Shown here one piece after another: positions 24,768-33,299 of a DNA stretch of 64,000 nucleotides; position 1 is the stretch's first letter; each line of letters begins with the position of its first letter. The stretch lies in contig DASYUQ010000174.1 of assembly GCA_036001065.1 (NCBI GenBank), positions 1-64,000 on the forward strand, in the 5' to 3' direction. The notes under the pieces are model-generated. The model saw only the letters and a program-made list of their open reading frames with translations. It had not been told where the DNA came from and searched no databases. The DNA comes from Candidatus Methylomirabilota bacterium (GTDB lineage: Bacteria > Methylomirabilota > Methylomirabilia > Rokubacteriales > CSP1-6). The translations under genes and the position numbers were made by a program.

Positions 24768-25802
24768 ATGCCGACGGTCGACCCCGCCAAGCTCGAGCAG
24801 GTAACGCGCGACATCTTCGTAGCCCGCGGCGTGCCTCCCGGCGACGCGGCGTGGATCGCAACGCTGCTCGTCCGCGCGAACCTCCGGGGCCACGACTCGC
24901 ACGGGGTCATCCGCATCCCCCATTACGTACGCGCGATGAAGGCGGGCGAGGTCAACCCCGAGCCGCACATCACCGTGCAATCGGAGACACCGACGATCGC
25001 CCTGATCGACGGCGATCAGGGCTTCGGGCAGGTCGTCGCCCGGCGGGGGATCGCGCTGGCGGTCGCGAAGGCCAGGGCCCAGGGGCTATCGGCGGTGACG
25101 CTCAAGCGCACCAATCACATCGGGCGCCTGGCCGACTACGCGGAGATGGCCGCCAGCCAGGGGCTGATCGGCATGCTCTGGGTGAACGCGCCCATGGCGC
25201 TCAACGTGGCGCCCTGGGGCGGCGCCGGGCGACGGCTGGGGACCAACCCCCATGCCATCGCCATCCCCGGGCCGAACGGCAGCGTCGCCATGTCTCTCGA
25301 CTTCGCGAGCAGCGTCATCGCCGAGGGCAAGCTGAAGGTGAAGTTCAACCGGGACGAGCCGGTCGCGCCCGGGATCATGCTGAACGGCGCCGGGCAGCCC
25401 TCGACCGATCCCCGCGAGTTCTACGCCGACCCCCCGGGCTCCCTGCTGACCGCGGGCGAGCACAAGGGCTACGGGCTCTCGCTGGCGATCGAGATCCTGG
25501 GTGGGATCCTCTCGGGCACCGGGGCCGCGCGGCCGACGCCTGGCCCCGTCCAGAACGGCACGCTCATGATCTGCCTCGACCCGAGCCGTTTCCTGCCTCT
25601 AGCGGACCTCCACGCCCAGGTGGAGGCTCTCTTTGGCTTTACGCGCTCGGCGCCGCTCGCTGCCGGCGCCAGGGAGATCCTGATCCCCGGCGAGCCGGAG
25701 GCTCGTATCGAGCGCGAGCGCCGCGCGCACGGCATTCCCGTGGACGACGAGACCTGGCGGCAGATCGCGAAGTGCGCGGCCGAAGTCGACGTGAGCGCCT
25801 GA
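24768..25802 (+). CDS. Ldh-family (malate/L-lactate/ureidoglycolate type) NAD(P)-dependent dehydrogenase
   Basis: 344 residues. Family motifs are LRGHDSHGVIRIPHYV with H42 and H45, LKRTNHIGRLADYAEMAA with the catalytic His, and MLWVNAPMALNVAPWGG plus LGTNPHAIAIP for the unusual NAD(P) fold of this family, which lacks a Rossmann domain. GEHKGYGLSLAIEILGGILSG is also conserved. Members reduce 2-oxoacids to 2-hydroxyacids; the substrate is open. It is followed by a small protein and a permease, maybe a transport-plus-oxidation unit. Confidence 0.9.
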   Translation: MPTVDPAKLEQVTRDIFVARGVPPGDAAWIATLLVRANLRGHDSHGVIRIPHYVRAMKAGEVNPEPHITVQSETPTIALIDGDQGFGQVVARRGIALAVAKARAQGLSAVTLKRTNHIGRLADYAEMAASQGLIGMLWVNAPMALNVAPWGGAGRRLGTNPHAIAIPGPNGSVAMSLDFASSVIAEGKLKVKFNRDEPVAPGIMLNGAGQPSTDPREFYADPPGSLLTAGEHKGYGLSLAIEILGGILSGTGAARPTPGPVQNGTLMICLDPSRFLPLADLHAQVEALFGFTRSAPLAAGAREILIPGEPEARIERERRAHGIPVDDETWRQIAKCAAEVDVSA

Positions 25803-25825
25803 CGGGCTCCAAGGCAGGAGTGCCC

Positions 25826-26050
25826 ATGCTCGAAGTGGTCACGATGAAAGAGATCGACGCCATCTTTGCCGTCACCGACGCGCTCGGCATCCACCGGGAG
25901 AAACTGGTCATCCCGCTCGGCCCGGCCTCGCCGGGACGCGTGAGACGGCTGCCCAACGACAAGCTCGAGATCACCGTCGACGCCGTGCGTCCGATCGAGG
26001 AGTGGGTGAAGGAACTGCCCGCGCTGATCGCGGCCGCCCCGGGGAAGTGA
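25826..26050 (+). CDS. Small hypothetical protein between dehydrogenase and permease
   Basis: 74 residues from an ATG at 25826 with AGGAG 6 bases upstream. No signal peptide or membrane helix; the sequence looks like a compact alpha/beta protein (KEIDAIFAVTDALGIHREKL, then LPNDKLEITVDAVRPIEEW). The stop overlaps the GTG of the permease gene (GTGA), so it is probably translated with it. Family unknown to me. Confidence 0.7.
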   Translation: MLEVVTMKEIDAIFAVTDALGIHREKLVIPLGPASPGRVRRLPNDKLEITVDAVRPIEEWVKELPALIAAAPGK

Positions 26051-27363
26051 CGGCCGGGCTTCGGCGCGACCTCGGGCTGCTCCCCCTCGCCGCCGTCGTC
26101 TTCTTCAACGTCAGCGGCGGCCCCTATGGCGTCGAGGACATGGTGCCGTCGTTCGGACCCGGCCTGACCCTCCTCCTGCTGCTCCTCACGCCGCTGCTCT
26201 GGAGCCTCCCGGTCTCGCTGGCCATGTCCGAGCTGGCCTCGGCGATGCCCGACGAGGGCGGCTACGTGACCTGGACCACCAGGGCCTTCGGGACCTTCTG
26301 GGGCTTCCAGGTCGGGTGGTGGTCCTGGGTGGACAGCTTCGTGGACGTCGCCGTCTACCCCGCGCTCTTCGTCGAGTACGCGAAGTTCTGGTATCCGGCG
26401 ATGACCTCGCTGGAGCGCTGGCTGCTGGCCCTCTCCTTCATCGTCGCCCTGACGGCGCTGAACGTGCTCGGAGTGCGTCCGGTCGGCCGGGCCGCCGTCG
26501 CCCTGGCCGTGACCGCGCTCCTGCCGGTCGCCGCGCTCGTCGTAGCCGGGCTCGCCTCCGCGCGCCAGTGGCCGTGGACACCGTTCCTGGGCGAGGGCGG
26601 CACGCTGGGGCCGAGCCTGGGTCTGGGACTGGCCGTGGTCATGTGGAACTACTCGGGGTGGGACACGCCCTCGACCTGCCTCGGCGAGACGCGCGCGCCG
26701 GAGCGCGCGTTCCGGACCGCGCTGTTCATGGTCCTGCCCGTGATCGCCGCCGGCTATCTCCTGCCGATGACGGCGGCGCTCGCCAGCGGCGCCGACTGGA
26801 CGACGTGGACGACCGGCGAGCTGCCCAAGATCGCGCGCGCGGTAGGCGGCGAATGGCTGGGCCACGCGGTAGGCGCCGGCGCGGTCGTCAGCACGGCGGG
26901 ACTCTTCATGTCGCTGCTCCTGACCAACTCGCGCCTGCCCTACGTGCTGGCACGGGACGGCCTGATGCCGGCCTCCCTGGCGGCCGTCCACCCGCGGTTC
27001 GGCACGCCGTGGGTGGCCGTGGTGCTCTCGGCCGCGTTCTACGCCGCCTTCACCGTCTTTTCGTTCAAGGAGCTGATCGTCCTCAACGTCTGGCTCTACT
27101 CGCTGAGCCTGCTCGTGGAACTGGCGGCGTTCGTCCGGCTGCGCGTGGCCGAACCGGCGATGGCGCGCCCGTGGCGGGTGCCGGGTGGTCGGGCCGGGGC
27201 GCTGGCGGTGGCGATCGTCCCCGCGCTCTTCGCCCTGGGGGCCATGGCCACGGCCGGGTGGCTCAACACGGCGGCTGGCGTCATGGCGGCGCTGACCGGC
27301 CCCATCACGTACGTGCTCTTGCGGCGGCGGCGGTACTCTCTAGGGCAGGAGGGGCGGCCATGA
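26047..27363 (+). CDS. APC-superfamily amino acid permease
   Basis: 438 residues from the GTG at 26047, which overlaps the stop of the preceding small gene; an in-frame ATG at 26002 lies inside that gene. About 12 hydrophobic segments. Helix 1 has the broken-helix motif VVFFNVSGGPYGVEDMVPSF that lines the substrate site in LeuT-fold APC transporters. WNYSGWDTPSTCLGETRAPERAFR in helix 6 is also typical. Probably a proton-coupled amino-acid or polyamine transporter of the inner membrane. Substrate not assignable. Confidence 0.9.
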   Translation: MTAGLRRDLGLLPLAAVVFFNVSGGPYGVEDMVPSFGPGLTLLLLLLTPLLWSLPVSLAMSELASAMPDEGGYVTWTTRAFGTFWGFQVGWWSWVDSFVDVAVYPALFVEYAKFWYPAMTSLERWLLALSFIVALTALNVLGVRPVGRAAVALAVTALLPVAALVVAGLASARQWPWTPFLGEGGTLGPSLGLGLAVVMWNYSGWDTPSTCLGETRAPERAFRTALFMVLPVIAAGYLLPMTAALASGADWTTWTTGELPKIARAVGGEWLGHAVGAGAVVSTAGLFMSLLLTNSRLPYVLARDGLMPASLAAVHPRFGTPWVAVVLSAAFYAAFTVFSFKELIVLNVWLYSLSLLVELAAFVRLRVAEPAMARPWRVPGGRAGALAVAIVPALFALGAMATAGWLNTAAGVMAALTGPITYVLLRRRRYSLGQEGRP

Positions 27364-27397
27364 GACATCCTGTGTCAACTCGACAGTCGAACGCGCT

Positions 27398-27499
27398 TTC
27401 TCGAGCGCCGGCTTCGCAGGCGCAACCTGTGCTGGGGGAGGCCTCGGAGGGGGCCGTCGCGCCCTGTGGGCGCGCCTGTGAAGGCGCCCCCTCCGACCT
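27398..27499. repeat. Family A repeat, copy 5 (forms corA leader)
   Basis: CGAGCGCCGGCTTCGCAGGCGC hairpin, GCTGGGGGAGGCCTCGGAGG spacer, then a GGAGGGGGC/GCCCCCTCC outer stem whose loop is enlarged by an inner GCGCCCTGTGGGCGC hairpin. It ends at the base before the corA ATG, leaving no room for a normal Shine-Dalgarno. Confidence 0.75.
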
Positions 27500-28477
27500 A
27501 TGAGTGGAGTGGTCAACTGCGCTGCCTACGCCGAGGGCCGGCGCGTCGCCGACCTCAAGATCGAGGGCATCAGCGAGGCCCTCAAGCGGGATGACCGCTT
27601 CGTATGGATCGGGCTGCACGAGCCGGAGGAGGCCCTGCTCAAGCAGGTGCAGGCGGAGTTCGGGCTCCACGACCTCGCCGTCGAGGATGCGCTGCGCGCC
27701 CACCAGCGGCCCAAGCTCGAGCGCTACGACGACTCGCTCTTCGTGGTCATGCGCACCGCCCGCATGAACGCCGCCGCGAAGCGCATCGAGTTCGGCGAGA
27801 CCCACATCTTCGTGGGGCCGCGCTACGTCGTCTCCGTCCGCCACGGCTCCTCGCTCTCCTACGCCGAGGTGCGCGCGCGCTGCGAGTCGACGCCGGCGCT
27901 GCTCAGCCAGGGATCGGGGTTCGTGCTTTACGCCCTGATGGACTTCATCGTCGACCAGTACTTCCCCATCGTCGATGGGCTGGAGGACGAGCTGGAGGGG
28001 CTGGAGGGCGAGATCTTCGGCGAGGCGTTCAGCCGCGAGACGACCACGCGCATCTACCAGCTCAAGCGCGACCTGCTGGAGCTCAAGCGGGCCGTCTCCC
28101 CGCTGGTGGACGTCTGCAACCGGCTCACGCGCTACGACGCGGACCTGATCCCTGAGGACACCCGGCCGTACTTCCGCGACATCTACGACCACGTTATCCG
28201 CATCAACGAGATGGTGGACATGCTGCGCGAGCTGCTGACGACGGCGCTGGAGGCGAACCTCTCGCTCATCTCCGTCTCCCAGAACGAAGCGATGAAGCGG
28301 CTGACCGGGTGGGCGGCCATTATCGCGGTGCCGACGATGGTCGCCGGGATCTACGGGATGAACTTCAAAATGATGCCCGAGCTGGAGTGGCCGTGGGGCT
28401 ACCCGGTGGTGATGGCGGTGATGGTCGGCGCCTGCGGGTTCCTCTACTACCGCTTCAAGCGCGCCGGGTGGCTCTAG
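27500..28477 (+). CDS. corA: CorA-family magnesium/cobalt transporter
   Basis: 325 residues. Large N-terminal cytoplasmic domain with QRPKLERYDDSLFVVM, a long coiled helix (RIYQLKRDLLELKRAVSPL), then two C-terminal transmembrane helices. The selectivity motif is YGMNF at the end of helix 1 (about residue 285), followed by ELEWPWGYP. The C-terminus YYRFKRAGWL is typical. It forms a pentameric Mg2+ channel in the inner membrane. The gene has no visible Shine-Dalgarno; the ATG abuts a family A repeat whose RNA hairpin could affect translation. Confidence 0.94.
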   Translation: MSGVVNCAAYAEGRRVADLKIEGISEALKRDDRFVWIGLHEPEEALLKQVQAEFGLHDLAVEDALRAHQRPKLERYDDSLFVVMRTARMNAAAKRIEFGETHIFVGPRYVVSVRHGSSLSYAEVRARCESTPALLSQGSGFVLYALMDFIVDQYFPIVDGLEDELEGLEGEIFGEAFSRETTTRIYQLKRDLLELKRAVSPLVDVCNRLTRYDADLIPEDTRPYFRDIYDHVIRINEMVDMLRELLTTALEANLSLISVSQNEAMKRLTGWAAIIAVPTMVAGIYGMNFKMMPELEWPWGYPVVMAVMVGACGFLYYRFKRAGWL

Positions 28478-28481
28478 TTTC

Positions 28482-28622
28482 CTCGGAGGGGGGCTTCGCC
28501 CCCCTTCCGATACCTCCCCCCTAGGATTCGGTTGCGCCGGCGGAGCCGGCGCTCGAAAGCAGCGCCTGCGTAATCCTTTCAGGGGGAGGCCTCGGAGGGG
28601 GCCGTCGAGGCCCCCTCCGACT
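28482..28622. repeat. Family A repeat, copy 6 (reverse copy followed by partial forward copy, convergent gap)
   Basis: A reverse-oriented element (CGGAGGGGGGCTTCGCCCCC hairpin, then GCGCCGGCGGAGCCGGCGCTCG) is followed by a second forward partial copy with GGAGGGGGCC-GTCGA-GGCCCCCTCC. Together they fill the gap between corA and the convergent ferredoxin-like gene and can form three stem-loops. Confidence 0.8.
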
Positions 28623-28624
28623 GG

Positions 28625-29017
28625 CTAGCGCGAGACCAGGTTTTCGTCGATGACCGCGGCCAGACAGTCCAGGGCGCCGAGCGAGTAGACGTAGGTCTTC
28701 CAGCCGATCGCCACGTGGTCCGTGCGCTCGCCCGGCCGGGGGGCGGGGTGAATCGTCACACCGACGTTGGGCCCCGTCCCCGTGCAGCCACCGGCGCAGC
28801 CCTCCCGCACGCGTACGCAGTCCGCGAGCTTGCGGTCGGCGACGAGGGCCTGGAGATGACGCGCGATCGCCCGGGCGTCCATCCGTACGGGCCGGCCGCC
28901 CCGCCGGAGCGGCAGCGTCACGGCCCCGGGCTCAATCGGACACACGGTCACGACCAGTCGTCGCTTCAAGGTCGCTCGCGCCCGTCGCCCCACGGGTTCT
29001 CCGCCCACGCCAGGCAC
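28625..29017 (-). CDS. Small cysteine-rich, thioredoxin-like [2Fe-2S] ferredoxin-like protein
   Basis: 130 residues from a GTG at 29017; a TTG about 50 bases further in (LKRRLVVTVCP) may be the real start. Four cysteines besides the C-terminal one: VTVCP early, then CVRVREGCAGGC. The GCxxxCxxxGPxVxV arrangement resembles the second half of thioredoxin-like [2Fe-2S] ferredoxins, which is the basis of the call. The fold ends with GWKTYVYSLGALDCLAAVID. Partner unknown. Convergent with corA across a double repeat. Confidence 0.5.
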   Translation of the reverse strand: MPGVGGEPVGRRARATLKRRLVVTVCPIEPGAVTLPLRRGGRPVRMDARAIARHLQALVADRKLADCVRVREGCAGGCTGTGPNVGVTIHPAPRPGERTDHVAIGWKTYVYSLGALDCLAAVIDENLVSR

Positions 29018-29087
29018 ATCCCACCTCGTCGACGATCGTCTTGAGCGTGAGGAGGGCGGGGAGCGAGGCTCTCCATCTCTCGCGGCG

Positions 29088-29969
29088 TCATCGCAGCTTT
29101 ATTCTAGTCGGTGTGGCGGCGGGAGGCGCCAATCGTCCAGCCAGTCGCGCCGCGGCGACGACGGGCTCCGCGGCGGGCGCGACCCAGCGCGCGCGCACGC
29201 CGGCCCGCGCGACCGCCCGTCTGAGGCCCGCGCGGAACCACTTGTCCCTCAGCACGCTCCCGGCCCAGCTGATCGCGACCGGCGGCGGAAGCCGGAGGCG
29301 CCGCGCGACGTCCGCCGCGAGCGCGGCCAGATGGGCCTGGCCGGCCGTGACGATGGCCCGCGCCCGGCGGTGGCCGCGCCGGGCCCGCCGGACCACCGCG
29401 GGAGCGAGCGTAGCGATTCGTGCCACGGGGTTCCGAGCGTGCACGAGCCGGCGTATCGGCGTGAAGTCCTCGCCCCGGCTCGTGGCCCGCAGCCACTCCC
29501 GCCCGAGCCAGAAGGCCGATCCTTCGTCACCGAATAACGGGCCGAGTCCACCCGCCCGCTCCCATCGTCCCCTCGCGTCCCGTCCGACCACGATCGAGCC
29601 CGTACCGGACAGGACCAGCACGCCCGGCCGCGTTCCCAGCGCTCCCAGCAGCGCCGCCTGAGCGTCCGAGAGCACGACGACCCGCCGCGCCATGCCCTGG
29701 AGGCGGTGCACCAGCGCGCGGCGCTCGCGCGCCGTCCAGACGCCGCGGGAGGCGACGACGAGCGTGGCGACGTCGCGACGAGTCCAGCCGCGGGACTTCC
29801 AGACGGTAGGAAAAAATTTCTCCAGTTCGCGCAGGCCAGTGGCCGGCACCGCAACACGGGCGGCGCGACGACCACCTCGGAGCGCCAGCAGTCGAATCCA
29901 CGTTCCACCGACGTCAGCCCCGACTCCGAGGGGGAGCCGGTCGGGTCCTCTGTGTCGATTCGCGGACAT
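29088..29969 (-). CDS. BadF/BadG-type ATPase, N-acetylglucosamine/N-acetylmuramic acid kinase-like
   Basis: 293 residues from an ATG at 29969 with GGGAG 7 bases upstream. ASKHA/actin-like ATP fold: phosphate-1 loop GVGADVGGTWIRLLAL, connect segment VVLSDAQAALLGALG, phosphate-2 LVLSGTGSIVVG, and GGLGPLFGDEGSAFWLG, which is the sugar-binding signature of BadF-type amino-sugar kinases. In the company of NagZ, NamZ, MurQ and a sodium:solute symporter nearby, MurNAc (MurK-like) is the likely substrate, but GlcNAc or glucosamine is possible. It is divergent from the MlaC gene. Confidence 0.82.
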   Translation of the reverse strand: MSANRHRGPDRLPLGVGADVGGTWIRLLALRGGRRAARVAVPATGLRELEKFFPTVWKSRGWTRRDVATLVVASRGVWTARERRALVHRLQGMARRVVVLSDAQAALLGALGTRPGVLVLSGTGSIVVGRDARGRWERAGGLGPLFGDEGSAFWLGREWLRATSRGEDFTPIRRLVHARNPVARIATLAPAVVRRARRGHRRARAIVTAGQAHLAALAADVARRLRLPPPVAISWAGSVLRDKWFRAGLRRAVARAGVRARWVAPAAEPVVAAARLAGRLAPPAATPTRIKLR

Positions 29970-30097
29970 GGCGTGACTCCCTGTCCTGTATTGTCTGTCA
30001 GTCACACCAGCCGGAGTCTCCCGAAATCACGTGGTTAAGGGGGATGTCCTGGATGGCATGGTAGATGCTGACAGTTCCGCCGAAAGGGGTGCGGGCG

Positions 30098-30718
30098 ATG
30101 GGCAAGACATTGGCGGCTTGGCTCTTGATGGCGGTCGCCGCGGCGGCGCCGACAATGACGCCGCGCGACGTCGTGCAGTCGGCCGTCATGCGCGTGCTCC
30201 AGACGATCGAAGACACGCAGCCGACGCCGCAGTCCGCGCGGCCGAGCCCCGAGAAGGCGCGGCTCGAGATCCGGCGCATCGCCACGGATCTCTTCGACTT
30301 CGACGAAGTGTCGCGGCGCGCGCTGTCGCGCCACTGGGCCGCGCGGTCCAGTCAGGAGCAGGCCGAGTTCATCTCGCTCTTCACCGACCTCCTCGAGCGC
30401 TCCTACGTGGGCAAGATCGAGTCGTACTCGGGCGAGAAGATCGTGTACACGGGCGAGCTCGTGGACGGCGACTACGCCACCGTCCGCTCCCGCGTCGTCA
30501 GCAAGCGGCGCACCGAGACCGCCCTCGACTATCGCCTGCACCGCACGGGCGGCCGGTGGAAGGTGTACGACGTCCTCATCGACGGCGTGAGCTTCGTCTC
30601 GACCTACCGCAGCGAGTTCAACCGGATCATCCAGTCGTCGTCGTGGGACGACCTGATGGACCGGCTGCGCAAGAAGCGGATCGAAATCCGGACCGTCGTG
30701 GACCGTAAAGCGAGCTAA
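30098..30718 (+). CDS. MlaC/Ttg2D-family periplasmic phospholipid-binding protein
   Basis: 206 residues from the ATG at 30098 (AAGGGG upstream); N-terminal signal peptide KTLAAWLLMAVAAAA. The Ttg2/MlaC fold is recognisable in DFDEVSRRALSRHWAARSSQEQ, FISLFTDLLERSYVGKIESY and GRWKVYDVLIDGVSFVSTYRSEF. MlaC shuttles phospholipids (or hopanoids) between outer and inner membrane; its presence implies a diderm envelope. No MlaABDEF genes are adjacent, so it is an orphan here. The sodium symporter starts 20 bases downstream. Confidence 0.9.
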   Translation: MGKTLAAWLLMAVAAAAPTMTPRDVVQSAVMRVLQTIEDTQPTPQSARPSPEKARLEIRRIATDLFDFDEVSRRALSRHWAARSSQEQAEFISLFTDLLERSYVGKIESYSGEKIVYTGELVDGDYATVRSRVVSKRRTETALDYRLHRTGGRWKVYDVLIDGVSFVSTYRSEFNRIIQSSSWDDLMDRLRKKRIEIRTVVDRKAS

Positions 30719-30738
30719 CCCGCAGAGTATGATGGGGC

Positions 30739-32220
30739 GTGCCCGGCACGCCCTCCGGTCTCACCTGGCCCGATTACGCGGTCCTGGCCGTCTCCCTCGC
30801 GCTCCTCCTGGCCATTGGGGTCGGCTTCACCCGGCAGCAGCGCGACACGGTCGACTTCTTCCTGGCCCGCCGCCGCGTCCCCTGGTGGGCGGCCTGTTTG
30901 TCGTTCCTGGCCACCGAGATCAGCGCGGTCACCATCATCTCCGTGCCAGCCACCGCCTACAGCGAAAATTGGGAGTACGTGCAGTTCTTCGTCGGCGCCA
31001 CCCTGGCCAAGTTCGCCGTCGCCTACCTGTTCATCCCCGCCTTCTACCGGCACGACGTGACCACGATCTACGAGTTCCTGCATCACCGCTTCGGGCGCGC
31101 CAGCCAGGTGACCGCCTCCATCTTCTTCTTCGTCACGCGCCTGCTGGGCTCGGGCGTGCGCCTGATGGCGGCCGCGCTGGCCGTGTCCATTCTCCTGGGG
31201 TGGCCGCTGGGGCCGACCATCGCCGTGTTCATCGCGGTGTGCATCCTCTACATCGGCGCCGGCGGGGTGAAAGCGGTCGTCTGGGCCAACGTCCTGCAGG
31301 CCGTCGTGTTCCTCACGGCCGGGGCCGTGGCCCTCGGCTACGCCATCTCGCTCGTCGACGGCGGGCCAGCGGCCGTCCTCACCGTGGCCGGCCGCGCCGG
31401 CCGCCTGAACGTGGTCAACTGGGGGCCGGCCCCCGGCGCGTCCGACTTCTGGCCCCGCGTCTTCAGCGAGCCCAACATCGTCTGGGTCGCCGTCCTCAAC
31501 GGGTTCGTCGGCTCGATGGCGGCCTTCGGGACCGATCACGACTTGATGCAGCGCCTGCTCACGGTCGAGACACGCCGGGAGAGCCAGAGGACCCTGGCGC
31601 TGACCCCGCTGGGGACGCTCCTGACGCTGGCCATCTACCTCGGCCTGGGCGCGACCCTCTATACCTTCTATGCCCAGCATCCGGCGCTCCCCGTCTCCCG
31701 ACCCGACGAGATCCTCCCGCACTTCGTCCAGCAGACGATGCCGGCGGTGCTGCGTGGGCTCGTCTTGAGCGCGATCGTGCTGGCCTCGATCGACTCGCCG
31801 CTGGGTTCGCTGGCCGCGTCGTTCGTCACCGACATCTACCGGCCCCTCCTGGCCCGCGGGCGCCCCGAGCGCCACTACCTCTTCGTCTCTCGGGTCAGCG
31901 TGGTCGGATTCGGCCTAGTCCTCGGTCTGCTCGCCCACGCATTCTCGCGGTTCGACCAGATCCTCTGGCTCGCCTTCAAGATTGCGGGCGTCACCTTCGG
32001 CTCGCTGCTGGGCGTGTTCCTGCTGGGGCTCCTCTGGCCCCGCCGGGTGAATGACCGGGCCAACGTGGCGGCCATGATCGTGATGGCTCTGGTGAACCTG
32101 GCCTTGCTGGTCCTGTCGGAAACGAAGATCCTCGTCTTCGCGTGGTCGTGGCTGGTCATCCTGGGCACCGCGGGGACCATGCTGGTGGCCGTGGCGCTGT
32201 CGCCGCTGGCGAAGAAGTGA
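30739..32220 (+). CDS. Sodium:solute symporter (SSS family)
   Basis: 493 residues from a GTG. About 13 hydrophobic segments; N-terminal FFLARRRVPWWAACLSFLATEISAVTIISVP covers the first helices and the sodium-site region, and GTDHDLMQRLLTVETRRESQRT matches the cytoplasmic loop of sugar-transporting SSS members (SglT-like, rather than proline PutP). A sugar or amino-sugar is the best guess. Given the MurNAc salvage genes around it, a MurNAc or GlcNAc importer is plausible (inference). It follows the MlaC gene by 20 bases. Confidence 0.88.
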   Translation: MPGTPSGLTWPDYAVLAVSLALLLAIGVGFTRQQRDTVDFFLARRRVPWWAACLSFLATEISAVTIISVPATAYSENWEYVQFFVGATLAKFAVAYLFIPAFYRHDVTTIYEFLHHRFGRASQVTASIFFFVTRLLGSGVRLMAAALAVSILLGWPLGPTIAVFIAVCILYIGAGGVKAVVWANVLQAVVFLTAGAVALGYAISLVDGGPAAVLTVAGRAGRLNVVNWGPAPGASDFWPRVFSEPNIVWVAVLNGFVGSMAAFGTDHDLMQRLLTVETRRESQRTLALTPLGTLLTLAIYLGLGATLYTFYAQHPALPVSRPDEILPHFVQQTMPAVLRGLVLSAIVLASIDSPLGSLAASFVTDIYRPLLARGRPERHYLFVSRVSVVGFGLVLGLLAHAFSRFDQILWLAFKIAGVTFGSLLGVFLLGLLWPRRVNDRANVAAMIVMALVNLALLVLSETKILVFAWSWLVILGTAGTMLVAVALSPLAKK

Positions 32221-32395
32221 TGGGGAGGGGCCCGTGTCACGGGCCTCGGAATTGCGTGATGCTGGGGCGCCGCCCGCCGGTGCCCGTGCAGACGAGATCT
32301 GAGTGAGGACAAGGCGCAGACGCTTTCCAACGACCCGGTCTTGAGGTAAAAACGAGAGAAGTCCTCCGAAGATAACAAACAGCGCAACTGAGTGA

Positions 32396-32424
32396 TCGGC
32401 GCGGGGCTCGCAGAGCCCGCGCCG
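32396..32424. terminator. GC-rich hairpin downstream of the symporter gene
   Basis: CGGCGCGGGGCTC and GAGCCCGCGCCG pair almost perfectly around a GCA loop, with one bulged G. There is no following T-run. It lies 175 bases after the symporter stop and 50 bases before the DnaJ gene. The remainder of 32221-32476 shows an A/T-richer stretch (32340-32395) but no gene. Confidence 0.45.
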
Positions 32425-32476
32425 AGGAGGCCTGCTGGCCGCTCACGGCCGACGCGAGGCACAAGGCGACGGAGGA

Positions 32477-32893
32477 ATGTTGGGCTCCAGCAGGGACTAC
32501 TACAAGATCCTTGGTGTGGACCGCCACGCCGATCAGGCGGCCATCAAGCGGGCCTATCGCCGGCTCGCGCTGCAGTACCACCCGGACGTCGCCCGGACCC
32601 GGCGCTCGCCGGCACGCTTTCTGGAGATCCAGGAGGCGTACGCTGTCCTGTCGGACCCCGAAAAGCGCCGGCAGTACGACGGCCTCCGCCCGGAGGGCGG
32701 GCGGGGGAAGGTTTCGCCTTCGGGACCCAGGCCCCGCGCCCCACGGGCCTCCGCTCCCCCCCGCTCGGCGCTGTTCCGGCTCCTGTTGGAGGTGCCAGGC
32801 CTCAGCCTGGGTGTCAGTGTGGGGCGCTTCGGTTCATCCGACGACCGGGAGCCGCGGCGGATGAAGCCGCGGCGGAGACCCGGGCCACGATGA
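32477..32893 (+). CDS. J-domain protein (DnaJ-like)
   Basis: 138 residues. Residues 5-70 form a J domain: [20 protein letters not shown], the HPD tripeptide in [10 protein letters not shown], and [18 protein letters not shown]. No Gly/Phe, zinc-finger or CTD regions follow; the rest is Arg/Pro/Ser-rich and ends in a basic tail ([12 protein letters not shown]). It probably recruits an Hsp70 for a specific client. GGAGG is only one base from the ATG, an unusually tight spacing. A broken PAS gene follows. Confidence 0.85.
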   Translation: MLGSSRDYYKILGVDRHADQAAIKRAYRRLALQYHPDVARTRRSPARFLEIQEAYAVLSDPEKRRQYDGLRPEGGRGKVSPSGPRPRAPRASAPPRSALFRLLLEVPGLSLGVSVGRFGSSDDREPRRMKPRRRPGPR

Positions 32894-32920
32894 GACGTGG
32901 CCAGGCCGAGGAGCTTGGCA

Positions 32921-33272
32921 ATGGGCGGTGATGCGGGAGCGCCCAGAATGGACCTTGACGCCGCGACGATCATCGCCAATGCCCCGGATCCCGTGTTCGT
33001 CTCCGACCTCCACGGCAAAATCTTGCAGGTCAACGACGTCGTCCCAGCTCCTGGGCTTCCGCCCCGACGAGCTGATCGAGCAGTCGCTCTCGCGCTTCAT
33101 CAGTCCCCAGGAGACCCGCGAGTTCACCGCCGCCCTGCGCGAGGTCGTCGAGTGTGGGGTGAGCCGGGACGCTCAGCTGAACCCTCACACCGCTTCGGGT
33201 GAGGTCATTCCCACGAGGTTGAACGCTTCGGCGCTGCGCGACGCCAACCGGAGGGTGATCGGCGCCGCCTGA
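32921..33272 (+). pseudogene. PAS-domain sensor remnant with frameshift
   Basis: The ATG at 32921 has GAGGAG 8 bases upstream and starts a PAS domain (IIANAPDPVFVSDLHGKILQ). At about 33045 the homology moves to the next frame (SQLLGFRPDELIEQSLSRFI to PTRLNASALRD), consistent with one inserted base in GACGTCGTCCC. The second frame stops at 33272 with no output domain, so the kinase or cyclase half is missing. A sequencing error could explain the shift but not the missing C-terminus. Confidence 0.7.
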
Positions 33273-33299
33273 GGGCTGCCCGCCGTCGCGATCGTCGGT

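Noticed and set aside
30031-30097. Earlier in-frame starts for the MlaC gene
   Set aside because: The signal peptide begins at the ATG at 30098, which also has AAGGGG upstream; longer forms would bury the signal.
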